This document shows, in pieces, positions 11,276-23,156 of a DNA stretch of 64,000 nt. A model generated the notes under the pieces. The model saw only the letters and a list, made by a program, of their open reading frames with translations, ran no database searches and was not told the origin of the DNA. Made by a program: the position numbers and the translations under genes. Numbering within the stretch: the stretch's first letter is position 1; every line of letters starts with the position of its first letter. The DNA is from Siphonodentalium dalli (lineage: Eukaryota; Mollusca; Scaphopoda; Gadilida; Siphonodentaliidae), in contig CP136066.1 in assembly GCA_032622095.1 (NCBI GenBank), forward strand, positions 172,609,164-172,673,163, in the 5' to 3' direction.

Positions 11276-12356
11276 TAATAAATCATCTGAATTTACCAAG
11301 GCATTGTAGTCATGGCAAAGTCACGTATGTTGGTGGTAGCATCGTGTCATTATAATTGTGAGAGCACATGGCTCTGTCAGGCGCCACCGGCATGCGACGT
11401 TGTAATTTACATTTAGGTACAAATAGTGATTTTATAATTTATATTCCATTTCACAGACTAACTATTATTCGCTTGTATAAGTCATATATTGGTGTAAACC
11501 ATATTCTATTCACAATACACACATTTGAAATACATATATCCCAAATGTTTGAAAAAATTTGTTCCAGCATTATTATGTAAGGAAGGAACTGGAGTGCACA
11601 ACTCATTTTCTGCATTGCATTTTATTCGATCCTCGTGCAAATATATATGTTATCCTTCTGTCATTTTGAGGGGTACACATATCCCATAAGATATTCTGAC
11701 ATAGCTGACGTCATCTGACACAAGTCAGGTTATGTTCACACACTGATAAATTCGCATGGTTATTTTATATGCAGCTCGTCACAGACAGCTATATATTATT
11801 CTATGCGCGACGAACTACTCGTAAAATGCACGTAGAGTACCGTTCATAAAGCTTGGTAGTTGGTATTAAGTTATTAACTTACACAGAAGCCATTAATGAA
11901 ACATACATATATAGATGTGGTTCTGAGCAGGCTTGGGGCAATTACTTGTGAATGTAATTAATTACAATTACTTCAACATTTTTCAATTACAATTACAATT
12001 CCCATTACATCTAATTCACAATGTAATTAATTACAATTACAATTACTTTGAAATGTAATTCAATTACAATTACAATTACATTTCAGTACAGAATTGAAGT
12101 AGGAACACTTTTTATTTATATGAACTTTATTTGATAACAAAACATAAATTTAATGCAAGATAAAATACACGAAGAAGCACAATAATGAAGCACACTTGGT
12201 ACAGAGCAGCCAATGTATTAGGTGCAGGATAGGTGTTCGTAGAACTGAGCGAATCATGATTTATAGCTGGCAATTCCAGCGTGTTGCATTGGCAACCTGT
12301 AGCCTGGGCTGATCTTCTAGAAATTGGGATATCAGAGATTTGTGAACTTTGCTAAC

Positions 12357-12434
12357 TATCTTTTTCTAGGCTGTTGGTAACTTGCTGATGGTGCTTGTGT
12401 GACTGTGGATTCATAGACATCTTGATGCTTTCGC
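12357..12434 (-). pseudogene. Second hAT transposase exon, truncated
   Basis: After an acceptor-like CATTTTATAG the minus strand reads RKHQDVYESTVTQAPSASYQ and soon meets a stop. Joined in phase 0 to the preceding exon it gives HLKRKHQDVYE, the usual end of a BED finger in hAT transposases. The RNase-H-like and dimerisation regions are missing. Confidence 0.6.
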
Positions 12435-12819
12435 TATAAAATGAAAATAATAAGAGTATTTTAGAAACACATACATGTATCCATCATTTAATTATTAAGG
12501 GAATAAGACCGTCCCTGTAAGTCAGACACACAGTGTCACAGTCAGGCCATTGTAAAGGACAATGAGATAATCAACACTCTAATTGTTAATTAGAGTCATA
12601 AACATAATTAGCCTTTGTGGCCACCAGCTTACTGGTGACACAATGCATCCACTAGACACTGCTAATTGGGGATTAGTGAGGCAGCTATTTGTCCCCTCAT
12701 TGTCATTCAGTTGCAAATTAGAATGGACAAGACACAATACATATACCAATACCACCATATGACGGAAGTAATATGTCAATGGATTTAAACAATACTAATA
12801 CATAGAAATGGAAACTTAC

Positions 12820-12957
12820 CTTCAAATGTGTCACAAAATTGGAGGTAACTTTTTTGGAACCGGAGATTGTAGTTGGGCAAAGTTTGCACTTCGCTTTCAT
12901 AGTACACGACGTGTCTTTCTGCAAATCAAAATGCTGCCAGATTGTTTTTGTAGACAT
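12820..12957 (-). pseudogene. BED zinc-finger exon of a hAT transposase
   Basis: From the ATG at 12957 the 46 codons read MSTKTIWQHFDLQKD, AKCKLCPTTISGSKK, then TSNFVTHLK, directly followed by a GTAAGT donor. IWQHF, C-x2-C and the terminal H are BED-finger landmarks. The continuation is on the exon at about 12357-12434, which restores the usual HLKRKH end of the domain. BED fingers bind transposon termini. Confidence 0.65.
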
Positions 12958-13229
12958 GTTGATAGCATTTTAGCAATGGTTGGTATGAACTTCTGAGTGA
13001 TTAATAAAATAAACGAGGATCGGTACATGATACATGTTAGCTGAGTTCGATGTATATTCATAATTCATTCCCACGCTAATCCCACCATTATATATCTTTA
13101 AAGCGACCATGGCCATTCCGCCATTTTGCGTTGATTACCATAGTCCATTTCCGTTCGTATAAATAATAACGGATCGCAGAGCTAGGAAAAATAATTCCAG
13201 AGTGCTTGATTGTATGGAGGACCTTCCTC

Positions 13230-13620
13230 GGCAGACTCAAAAATCCTGCATATGTCACTTGATGAAAGAATTTGTAGGAAATGTAACATGGAGGTTGAGA
13301 ATGAAGAACACTTCCTTGTGCTGCAACACATATGATAAGGTGCGTAAACACCTCTTTTATAAGATATGGATGACGGGTGATAAATTTATTGGATTTAATG
13401 ATGGCCAAAAATTCCAATACATAATGCAAAACAACGAGCCTCGTACATGCAACATAATCTGCAACATGGTCCGGACTTTTTTCAAAGAAAGGTCAAATTC
13501 TACTGATATAATAATGAAATAGTTACTATATTATATATATTATGTTGACATTGTTATATATATTTGTTACCAGTCTCGTGTGGACGTTTTTTGTCATTAA
13601 ACTATCTATCTATCTATCCA
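13230..13620 (+). mobile_element. 5'-truncated LINE, 3' end with (CTAT)n tail
   Basis: One frame reads ERICRKCNMEVENEEHFLVL and, after a frame change, CNTYDKVRKHLFYKIW, then MVRTFFKERSN. This is the cysteine-rich C-terminus that follows the reverse transcriptase in many invertebrate non-LTR elements. A short 3' UTR ends in CATTAAACTATCTATCTATC. The insertion splits one unit of the surrounding array. Confidence 0.7.
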
Positions 13621-15234
13621 TTAAACAGCTTCGGTCTGGTGCGTATAAGAACCGTAATTTGGGTTCCTTTTAAATTCATCATTCTCAGCATTCTTTATAT
13701 TTAAAGCGACCAGGCACATCCCGCCATCCCTTTGATTACCGCTGTGCTCCATCACGTGTGTACAAATGATAATATCTCGTCGAGCAACGAAACAATTTCA
13801 TCACATGAAATGATAATGACTCGCTTATACTCTGGGGTAGCTTGCGGGAGTTCAGATATACGACGACTGTGACGTCATCACAGCATTGTTCCATTAACTT
13901 CATCTCGTGTTCCATCCTCTGGGTGCAATCCGAGACAAGTTCATATAATTCAATGTCGCTCTTTTCCCCACCAGCAATATGTGAGACTAAATCATCTTCA
14001 GTTATTTTGCCCTGAAGTGTAACGTCTGTAACTATATTAATTAAGTAAATGAGGTTCGGTACACAAGTTGGGTTCGGCAACATTGACAGGACATTATACC
14101 AGCAGCCATATCTGATACCACGGAATCTTCAATTCCTCAAACATATGATCGGTACATAATAACCATAAGTTGGGATCGGCAACATTGATAGAACATTATA
14201 CTAGAAGCCACATCTGATGCCACGGAATCTTAAATTCCTCAACAGATGATCGGTACATAAGAACACCGTTAGTTGAATTAATGTCATACCGTATGTAACC
14301 TTACGTTGTTAGTGGACGCTGGCTTATAGGGATGCCAATATATCCACGTCTGCTTCTTCTTCCGTTTCTCCGAACTCATTTTGTGTTTGACTGGTCGTAT
14401 CGGGGTCTGTTAGACCCAACTCAGCCTTGAAATTTAGTTCAATTCCTTGGTCCTGCCAGTGGAAATCCAGTCTATTAATATTCGTTCATTCATTCCCACC
14501 ATTCTATATAAATATATGAAGACGTTCAATAACAGTCATCTTTGATTACCACAGCCCCCCTTCCACGTTGATTACCACATTGTTTCATAACTTTCGTGCA
14601 AATGATAGTGGGTTGCTGAGCAACGAACATAATTCCATGTCATGAAATAATAACGACTCGTTTATCCTCTGGGATAGTCTGTGGAATTCCAGATATACGG
14701 CGACCGCAGCATTGTTACTTCATGTCGTGTTCCATCCTCTGCATGGGTGAAATCGATTTGTCTCAAGACATGCAAGGTCACATAGATAAACTCCGCTCTT
14801 CTTCTTCTTGTTTTTTTTAACAAATCAGATTCACATAGCATAAAGGTAAGGTGTATCCGGATGCATGCGTCTACTGTCGCTTCTCCGAAAAGTTTCAGGA
14901 ACGATGTCCTAACCAAGTCTTCACAATATAGATTACCACATTCAGTTATAAAAGTGTTCATTGGTACGATCTATTATTCATCGGAGGCGATTTTCAGAAA
15001 ACACATAAGCAGACGACAGCTGATACAAGTGTAAAAAGACAGCTGATACAAGTGTAAAAAGAGTCATGAGTCGTATTAATCGGTGGGAATGTTCAGATAA
15101 GTTAAACATGGCCATTTCTTCTTTGTATCTGAATATTTCCTATGGAACTAGATACTCATCAATGAGTATTTAGTAAGAAAGGGTTAACTTAGGATTGGCA
15201 GACACCTTCGAGTCAAATGCCAGCTATCATAAAG

Positions 15235-15445
15235 TGATGTGAAACACTCCGGTAGAGTGACCAGATATAAGTGGAGAATAATCTTGCTCAAGGTAGAAAA
15301 TATTTACAATTGAGCGCGGTTCAGGCGATGTTTTCAGACGATGGTTCGGTTGATTTACTTCAAACTTTCAGCTATGTTAGTAGAATGTTCCATTCATCCA
15401 GTTGGCATAGCGCCTGAATACTAACTTATCAGTTTCACGCACCCG
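15235..15445 (-). repeat. Dispersed repeat G (GTGATGTGAAACACTCC), fragment
   Basis: It contains AAAGTGATGTGAAACACTCC, GGAGAATAATCTTGCTCAAG, a TATTTACAATTGAGCGCGGT block and GTTTCACGCACCCGAACAAG. Other copies lie at 46731-47270, 51325-51670 and 60885-61285. Confidence 0.55.
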
Positions 15446-16016
15446 AACAAGTACATTTGGACGTCCATAGAGTTTGATAGTTGACAGGATCTTTCACAAT
15501 AGCCATCTTTAAGACCAAATATAATCCAGACGCGGCTTTTATAGCTCCATTGATGATGATGAGGTTTGGTATACACAAGAACCGTAATATGGGTTCATTT
15601 TAAATTCATCATTCTGTATATTCTGAGTGACCAGGGCCATCCCCCGTTGATTACCAGTGTCCCATTCCGTGCGTATAAATGATAATGTCTGGACGAGCAA
15701 CGAAAACAATTACATGACATGAAATAATAATGACTCGGTTATCGTCTGGGGTAGTCTGCTTGAGTCCAGATATACGACGGATGTGACGTCACGGCAGTAT
15801 CACTCCATTAACTGCACTCCATGTTCCATCATCTGGGTGCAATCGAGTTGCCCCGAGACATGTAAGTTCACATAATTCAACGTCGCCCTTTTTACGAACC
15901 ATTAACATTTGTGATGATGTTAGTTTTTTTTATATAAATATGCCGTCTAATGATCTATGAACGTATAGATGTCTCAGTGGGCGAACTACATTGTATAATT
16001 CCGCGAATCATTCTCG

Positions 16017-16150
16017 TAGCAACACATAACCACGGGCTCATGTGGGGAAATACTAAAACACCAATATTATATAGACTATGCCAGTGACTGGTATAGTCTA
16101 TATTGGTATTTTAGTGTTTTTCTCCAGGAGCCTGCGTTTATGTGTTGCTA
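16017..16150. mobile_element. Small fold-back element
   Basis: TAGCAACACATAA at 16017 pairs with TTATGTGTTGCTA ending at 16150. Inner arms ATACTAAAACACCAATATTA and TATTGGTATTTTAGTGTTTT also pair, leaving a short loop at GCCAGTGACTGG. It is non-coding, about 134 bp. Confidence 0.6.
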
Positions 16151-16847
16151 AATGCGTCTAATATCGCTTCACAGCCGGAAAGTTTTGGGTATGATAGCTT
16201 GATTTTGGGTTGGCAGATACCGTCGAATCAAATGTCAACTATCGTAATGTTTGGACGTTCTGTGAGCTTTATAGTTGGTATACCTTCCCCAGCAGCAATA
16301 TGTGAGACCGCCGATCTTATAAAACTCGGGTAAAAAAAAATTAATAAAAAGGGCACAATTAGGAATAAGATACGTAATAAATACAAATATTGTTTGTTTG
16401 AAGCTTTATTGTGTGTGTTTTGTATATGTTTAGTGTGTGTAAATGCTGTATGTCTGTTTAATCCAACGTCTCACACGTTCTTTCTATCTTCACAACCACT
16501 AGTTTAGTGTGAACATTCATATAATGTTCTATATGTGTAGATAGTGTAAATAGTTAACCCATTGCCCATGTTCCGTGTGAAAACGACTGAGATATTAAAG
16601 CATCATTCATTCAGACACACGATCCGTTAGTTTGCACTACAGTGTAACATCTGAAGATTTATTAATCAAGTAAATGAGGTCCGGTACATCATTACCATAC
16701 GTTGAGTACATCAACATTGGCAGTTGGTAGGACATTGCCAGAAACCACATTTGAGGCCATCAAAGCATCGTTATTTCCCATCAAGTACACGTACAAGTAT
16801 CTCTATTCCTCAAACATATTTGAACTGTTGGTTCAGTTTGTTTTTAA

Positions 16848-16915
16848 CCCTTTCAGTGCCAAGTCCGATTTTTGTATCAACCCATATTTCATGATGGCGT
16901 ATGTATAGTTTCAGG
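16848..16915 (+). mobile_element. Left end of a TTAA MITE, family B
   Basis: TTAA is followed by CCCTTTCAGTGCCAAGTCCG and TTTTTGTATCAACCCATAT, identical in type to the left end of the element at 23886-24338. The rest is missing. Confidence 0.5.
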
Positions 16916-17402
16916 TTTGCTGGTTGTTGTTAATTTTAAATATACTATATTGAAATTTTAATAGAAAATGGAATAAATTGTGAACTTAAGAGTAGAGATC
17001 CTATATAATTTTGGGCTTGGTTCATTCCGCCATTGTCCGTTGATTACCACGATATCCCATTCCATGTGTTCGATGATGGTGAAATAAACAGAAAATGGAA
17101 TCTTACCCGTTATTTCGTATTATGGCGTGGGCCACAGTATAAACATCTGTTAGAGAGCGTGTGTCTGAAAAGTCGTGAGTTGACTTAATTGTGTCATTAT
17201 CCGCACATAATCTACTTATAATTTCTTCATTATGAGTAGATAATGTGACTAAACATTTTCATTTTCAGCACATTATCGACTAAAAATAAGGCGATTCTAA
17301 GCAGATTATCTACCTAAAATAAGATCAATTATAAGCAGATAATGTGGTGGTTTTTGGGAGAACAGACTGGAGTTCGACTTCGATGGCTATTAATGTTATC
17401 AT

Positions 17403-17560
17403 TCAGTCTCTCCATTCCGTGCAGCAGTATTCTTCGTTGATTTACCATAGTGTCTATTCCGTACAACAGTATCCTTCGTTGATTTACCATAGTGTCCATT
17501 CCGTACAGCAGTATCCTTCGTTGATTTACCATAGTGTCCATTCCGTGCATGAGTACAAAT
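17403..17560. repeat. Minisatellite, about 41-42 bp x 3-4
   Basis: Units contain CATTCCGTACAGCAGTATCC, TTCGTTGATTTACCATAGTG. The unit derives from the CATTCCGTG..TTGATTACCATAGTG part of the larger array, so it is a local expansion of it. Confidence 0.7.
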
Positions 17561-17575
17561 GATGCCGGTCGCCGA

Positions 17576-18165
17576 CAGGGTTCGCGTTGCCACTTGCCAA
17601 ATTTGCCAATGGCAAAAATAAATCACATTTGGCAAAAAATATTTTCATTTGGCAAAAATGTTGGCAAGTCACTTTTGGTTCCTTGAGAATGTTTAATAAT
17701 ATGTGTCACCCAATACCACTCATTTCAGCATTCTTTCATTAACGGTATTATTGGGGGTGATTTATAAGGTTATGCAAAGTTAACACCTCTATGAAGAATC
17801 AATTAGTCTGATATCATCAGTATCGACGGGTGGAGGGATTGCTATTATGTCTGGTTGTGGTGTTTAAATAGCTAATCCGCTCTGTTTCGATGTGCCTCTC
17901 TGACGAAGACACCCTTCTACAATTTCATTGTTATGCTGTTGGATTATTATTCTATGATAAACATATTAATAGAGGCAAGAATTATTAATAATGAACTGCT
18001 TTCCTATCGATATCAAAGGTAGAGCATTCAGCGATTGTCGAAATAATCAAAATAAAAAACACAATATTGTAGAAACTTTGGCAACTTCTAACAGCATTTG
18101 GCAAAAATTATTATCATTTGGCGAAAGATTTGGCAAAAGTAAACTTCGGGCCAGCGCGGACCCTG
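17576..18165. mobile_element. hAT-type MITE with perfect 8-bp target duplication
   Basis: The left end CAGGGTTCGCGTTGCCACTT and right end GGGCCAGCGCGGACCCTG are inverted (CAGGGTyCGCG). The element is bordered on both sides by GTCGCCGA (17568-17575 and 18166-18173), the 8-bp duplication expected of hAT transposition. Repeated TTTGGCAAAA motifs lie just inside both ends. It interrupts one unit of the 13-19 kb array. It has no transposase. Confidence 0.85.
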
Positions 18166-18959
18166 GTCGCCGAGCAAGGAAAACAATGAGGTGCTGTATT
18201 CATCTGAGATAATTCGTGCATAAAAGTCCAAGCTACTTTCGTCTGTTTATTTTTTCGGCATATAATCTATATTAGATTGTGTGATCTGTCACCGAAGAAG
18301 GTACGAGAACTACATCAGTTTTCATGGCATTAACTTTTTTACATGTAATTGATCGGGGATTTTTATTCCGTAATTAATTAAGTTAGGGCTATGAAGCACG
18401 TGAAATCGAGGCGTTACTACGGTAATTGCAATTGTAGAAAGTAAGATGTCGCACTCGTTTGCGATGAAAGAAAGAACTGCTAAGTAATCTACGTTTTCGC
18501 GTTTTTAGTTATGTGCTGCTGGAAGTGGAAACATTACAAAAAGATTCCAATAACACAATTGAGGACAGGCTTATTGTCACGAACCAACAAAACTGTCATA
18601 CCACAGAGTATATAAAACATGTCGAAAATCGAGAAGAAAACAGACACAAAACTAACCACCACATAAAATAACGACTCGGTTATGCTCTGTGGGAGTCCAG
18701 ATGTACGACGGGCACGACGTCAACACGGCATTGTTCCGTTAACTTCGTGCAGTGTTCCACCCTATGTGTTCAATCGATTTGTCCCTGGGACGAGTTCACA
18801 TAATTCAACGTCGCTCTTTTGAAGAATCATTAGCTTTCCACATAGTTTGCGATCCATTAATGTTATCTTCTAAAAGGGGTGCTGATGCTGGTTTAAAAGG
18901 GGAATTATCACCTTCAGAAAAAACATGTGGCGCATTTTCTGTTATCTACATCGAATGTA

Positions 18960-19235
18960 ATTAAAACATCAGTTACAGTGCGTATATCTACATTTATTAT
19001 GTCAGCTCTTGCGATTAGCCAATCAGCGTCGATAAATAGTGACGGTATATGAAACCCTATTAGGTCAGTGACCCCATGTGAAATCAATATTAGGTGCTTA
19101 TCCACCATCTTGTTTTCAGAAACTCTGTCGCCTCGGGAATATTTTTGGCGTGTAGGTGATATCTGTCGAAAATCAGGCAGTGTTGATGGCGATTTGAACA
19201 AATATAAATATTTCTGCAATGAACGCCGCCCGTGC
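18960..19235. mobile_element. Right half of a TTAA element, family E
   Basis: The stretch ends GAACGCCGCCCGTGCC then TTTAAG, the same terminus as the complete element at 20066-20585, and joins the first copy of the triplicated segment at the same base. A left terminus was not found. Confidence 0.45.
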
Positions 19236-19269
19236 CTTTAAGCTGTTTTAGTGTCACCAGTTTACACGG

Positions 19270-19408
19270 GATGGTAGTTTGAACTTTAATTTATTATGGT
19301 ATATAGTTTGAACTTTAATTTATGATGGTATATAGTTTGAACTTTAATTTATGATGGTATATAGTTTGAACTTTAACTGATGATGGTATATAGTTTGAAC
19401 TTTAATTT
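19270..19408. repeat. 29-bp minisatellite, about five copies
   Basis: The unit ATGGTATATAGTTTGAACTT plus TAATTTATG is repeated head to tail within the first copy of the triplicated segment. The other two copies have only one unit, so expansion followed the segmental duplication. Confidence 0.8.
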
Positions 19409-20065
19409 CCAAGCTGAACGCGTAAGTCTCGTTTGTTGTATATTAATGGGCGATCGACGGACATTCATGACTGATCCAGTCCTTGGTCACACAGAACGCC
19501 GTGGTGTAACGAGTTTATAAAGAGTTTATACTGGGTATTGATTTGGCACACTTATACATGTATTGCATCGTGTCCGATGTGTAGTCACTAGTGTCATGCA
19601 GCTTTTAGCAGCGGCGGGTGCCCCTTGTTGGAAACAGCATTTAGCCATTTTTACATACAAAACAAGTGTCAACATAGATTATATGAAGGGGATCCAGCAA
19701 CAAGATTTAAGCTCTTTTATTGTCACCAGTTTACCAGGGATGGTAGTTCGAACTTGGATTTCTAAACAAAGCTCGTAACTCCCATCCATTGTAATTAATG
19801 GGCGATCGGTGGACATTCATGACTGTTCCAGTCCTCAGCCATACTGAATGTCATGGTTTAGCGATTTTTATAAAGAATATATGATGGGTATTGATTTGTC
19901 ATACTCATACATGTATTGCATATAGTGCCCGATGCAGCACTACTGACGTGCAGCTGTAAGCAGCGGCGTGTTCCCCTTGTTGAAAACAGTATTTAGCCAT
20001 TTTAACATGTTACAAAACAAATGTCAACATAGATGATATGAATGGTATCCAGCAACAAGCTTTAA

Positions 20066-20585
20066 AGGCACGGACGGCGTTCGTTGCAGAAATATTCATA
20101 TTTGCTCAAATCGCCATCAACAGAAGGAATATTAAAGTATATATAGTTTTGTTCATAAGCAAAACATAATCAGCGCTTAAATAGTACATTGTCGTCAAGA
20201 CGTACGATGGTGTACGTAAACAAGAGCCTGCTCGTGTTACAGAAGTTGTACTTCTCTTTACATAACATAGCGCAATTCTATTGGTTAATCACACACAAAT
20301 GATATAAACGCTCTTTATTATTTCCATATCAGGACAACATTAACAAAAACGCTCTTTATGTTTACCATATCCGGATCTAAATAAAAGCCAGGTAACATAA
20401 CGTTTTTTGCTTTTGTTTACATAACAAAGGAAAAAAGATTGACAATAACATACTGTTTATGCCATATTTGTGATTGGTATAAGAAATAAAGTCTGTCTAT
20501 ATTTTACTATTATTTCTGTTTATGGCGGATTTTGACGTAGGTGAATATTTTAACAGTATACCCACTGCCAACGCCGTCCGTATCT
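20066..20585. mobile_element. TTAA-flanked element, family E
   Basis: The ends AGGCACGGACGGCGTT and AACGCCGTCCGTATCT are inverted, with TTAA on both sides (20062-20065, 20586-20589). The sister segment near 19708 is uninterrupted there (AAGATTTAAGCTC), giving a natural empty site. The 520-bp element is non-coding. Related half-elements lie at 18960-19235 and 26880-27010. Confidence 0.78.
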
Positions 20586-21321
20586 TTAAGCTGTTTTAGA
20601 GTCACAGTTGATGGACTTCGAACTTTAATTTCCAGGCTAAACGCGTAACTCTCATGCGTTGTATATTAAAGAGTGATCGGTGGACATTAATGACTGCACC
20701 AGTCCTTGGTCATACATAACACCGTGATTTTACGAGTTGTAGAATCACGAGGCGTGACACCATATGGCTCATTGAGGGACAATTATCCACAGACTAACTG
20801 GTTGGGCCACCCACGAGACCAATTCATCGATTAGTTGTCCCTCGTGGCAAATGCAACAGGAATAAAAGTGGTCAGATCGCCAGTTTATGGTGACAGTCAT
20901 GGTACCTTTGTGGCATTTCATACCAGCTGGTAATACCTTGTAAATTGTTATTCGCTTTGTGGCATAGAAAAACTTATCGCTGTTCATCTAAAGAGTATAT
21001 GATGGGCAGTGATTTGGCACATCCTTACACGTATTGCGTCATGCCCGATGTAGCCACTTGTGCCAGCTGTAAGCAGTGACATGTGCCCATATTTGTAAAC
21101 AGTATGTATTCCTTAATAGTCATTTTACATATTTCAAAACAAGTATAGAAACATAGCGGACATAATATAAGGGGATCCAACAACACGCTGTAATCTTTTG
21201 AGAGTCGTTTGCTGGTTAATAGTGAGAGTGATATCTGTCACTTCCTACTGTTGCGAATAAGACGGGGATTTCTCGTTTAAGGTGTATATACTCTTATTGG
21301 CTACATAAGAGATATTGATTA

Positions 21322-21665
21322 ATTGACCACATTGTGATGGTTACAGTTATGCCCTGTGCCAATGCATTCTCTTATATATGCGAGTCGACCATAGGTCGGC
21401 TCGCATATATAAGAGAATGCATTGGCCTAAACAAATTCTTTTTTTTAACACTTTTTACCATTTTTTTCTTACATTCTTTAACAATTTTGTAATTTTTTCT
21501 TACATTTTTTCACAATTTTTATAATATTTTTCTACATTCTTTGACAATTTTATCATTTTTAATATGTTAAGCCAATGCATTCTCTTATATATGCGAGGCG
21601 ACCTATGGTCGATTCGCATATATAAGAGAATGCATTGGCACAGGGCCGTTCTGTTGGGTAAAGGG
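21322..21665 (+). mobile_element. TTAA MITE family A, left terminus lost
   Basis: It begins inside the family at TTGACCACATTGTGATGG, carries two full palindromes (about 21355-21429 and 21572-21645) and ends GTTCTGTTGGGTAAAGGG before TTAA. The central A/T tract is expanded by a second TTCTTACATT..TTTGACAATTTT unit compared with other copies. Confidence 0.7.
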
Positions 21666-22439
21666 TTAAGTGTGTATAATCTGATGTTATGTGAGATTGT
21701 ACACTGCTTTGGGAATCTCACCTTGCCTCTGAAACAACGTCACTGGTGAAGATGCGCGCTTGCGGTGGTTTCGCAACTGTGTCAAATCTGATATAATATA
21801 TATATTATTGTTGTTTCTTGTTACGGCGACAAATTGTCCGACAATGGTCCACCCCATGACAGACAAACTGAAAAATCAAGATATTGAAGGAACTTTTATA
21901 TTGTTTTTGAATTGAAATCGAATTGCTCCATTCAAAACTATTGACTAGGGGTATCACAAAGGGCCGTATATTAACTTGAGAGTTAGCGATATGACTGAGC
22001 TGTTTCCACAAGTAGCCTGAGTACCGGATTTGTGTTGATTTTCAAAAAAATAAACAGTTTTCGACAAAGAAGGGTTTTTTTTACATCTACATTCTGGCGT
22101 TCAATCTGTGCCAACAGCCACTCACATTGATATGTGAAGTTGTACCATATCCAAATGGGATGCTTTGGATGTTACGATAGTTAGTGGCAGGAAAGTTTTA
22201 TATCGATTAAGATGTGTGTTTGGTGTTCTATCCATGGTCAAGGTAACAAGGATTGCTAACAAAAAGAGTGTTCAAACTGGCATGGTGCAGTATGAGCGAT
22301 GGATCGTGGATTGGAAATATGAATACTAATTCAGAATAGTGAGGGAAAAATAATTATTCTAAAATAGTTACAAACAAGCTAATTGGAGTTCGATCATCAC
22401 GTAGTTATGGCACGCAAGTATGCTAATGTATCAGACCAT

Positions 22440-22800
22440 CCTGTTCTCCCTAAAAGCAGCACGTTATCGGCTTACAATATAATTTTGTTTTAGGTTCATA
22501 ATCGGCGTAGAATCGCCTCATTTTGAGTTCATAACGAACTGAACAGGAGAATATTTTAGTGCCATCATCGACTCATTATAACTTATTATAAGTACATTAT
22601 GCGTGGACAATAACACGAATAAACCAACTCACTACTTACAAGATGTTCGCCCTTTAAAATGTGTTTTCACTGCGGCCCGCATCATGAACAGGAGAATATT
22701 TTAGTGTGCCATTATCGACTCATTACACGAATAACATGACACTAACACGAATAAACCAACTCACTACTTACCAGATGTTGGCTCTCTAAAATGTGTTTTC
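22440..22800. repeat. Dispersed repeat R1, two partial copies
   Basis: ATTATCGACTCATTATAACT and ATTATCGACTCATTACACGA, each followed by ACACGAATAAACCAACTCAC and AGATGTT, show a partial tandem duplication of the R1 repeat described at 9170. Confidence 0.5.
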
Positions 22801-22825
22801 ATAAAACGGATATAAGTACACTATC

Positions 22826-23156
22826 CAGGGGGGGGGGCGGAAAAAATTTGCAACATATAGGGCCTAGGGTGGGTCCTCCGCGGCCGGACCATTTAAAAAA
22901 AAATCCACTTTTTGTCATTTTTTTCACCGATACAAGAAATTTGAGTTTTGCTATGTCTTCAGTGGCCACTTAAGAACATAATAGGTATCTGATATTGGTT
23001 TTATTTGCTTTGAAACTCATTATTTCGGTTTTCATTTTAGTGGGCGTGGCATTTTTGTTTTCATTCTTTTTGTTTTTGTTGTGTAGTCCAAGGGTAACTA
23101 AGGCCATTTTCAGCGTGATATGTTTTTACTTTTGACTGACCCCCCCCCCCCCCCTG
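22826..23156. mobile_element. MITE with poly-G terminal repeats, copy 1
   Basis: It begins CAGGGGGGGGGGCGGAAAAA and ends with a 15-C run and TG, flanked by CACTATC on both sides (22819-22825, 23157-23163). The CAGGGG ends and 7-bp duplication are hAT-like. It is 331 bp and non-coding, and sits within the R1 repeat. A second copy is at 39975-40538. Confidence 0.72.

Larger units (their letters stand above)
11928..12957 (-). mobile_element. hAT-type transposon remnant
   Basis: The left end CAGGCTTGGGGCAATTACTT, followed by about 150 bp rich in GTAATTACAATTAC (11940-12085), looks like a hAT terminus of the TTGGG..GTAATTA kind. Inside, on the minus strand, two short exons encode a BED zinc finger. 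The catalytic domain is absent and I found no matching right end, so this is a deleted fragment. Confidence 0.55.
13090..18850. repeat. Decayed array of a large repeat unit
   Basis: One unit recurs at about 13090-13200, 13690-14010, 14500-14790, 15590-15900, 17010-17090, 17540-17570 plus 18174-18200, and 18660-18830. Landmarks are a TTGATTACC..CCATTCC..GTGTACAAATGATAATG block, GTCGAGCAACGAAAACAATT, a CATGAAATAATAATGACTCG block, ATATACGACG and TGTTCCATCCTCTGGGTGCA. Copies differ widely and are separated by insertions. I see no conserved protein, so this is probably an old tandem or segmental array. Confidence 0.6.
19236..21195. repeat. Triplicated segment, about 0.4-0.6 kb units
   Basis: Three direct copies (about 19236-19695, 19705-20060 and 20590-21195) share GCTGTTTTAGTGTCACCAG, TTAATGGGCGATCG, GGACATTCATGACTG, CAGTCCTTGGTCA and a terminal GGGGATCCAGCAACAAG. 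They are non-coding. Copy 3 is split from copy 2 by the TTAA element at 20066-20585 and also carries a private insert near 20745-20990. Confidence 0.7.
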
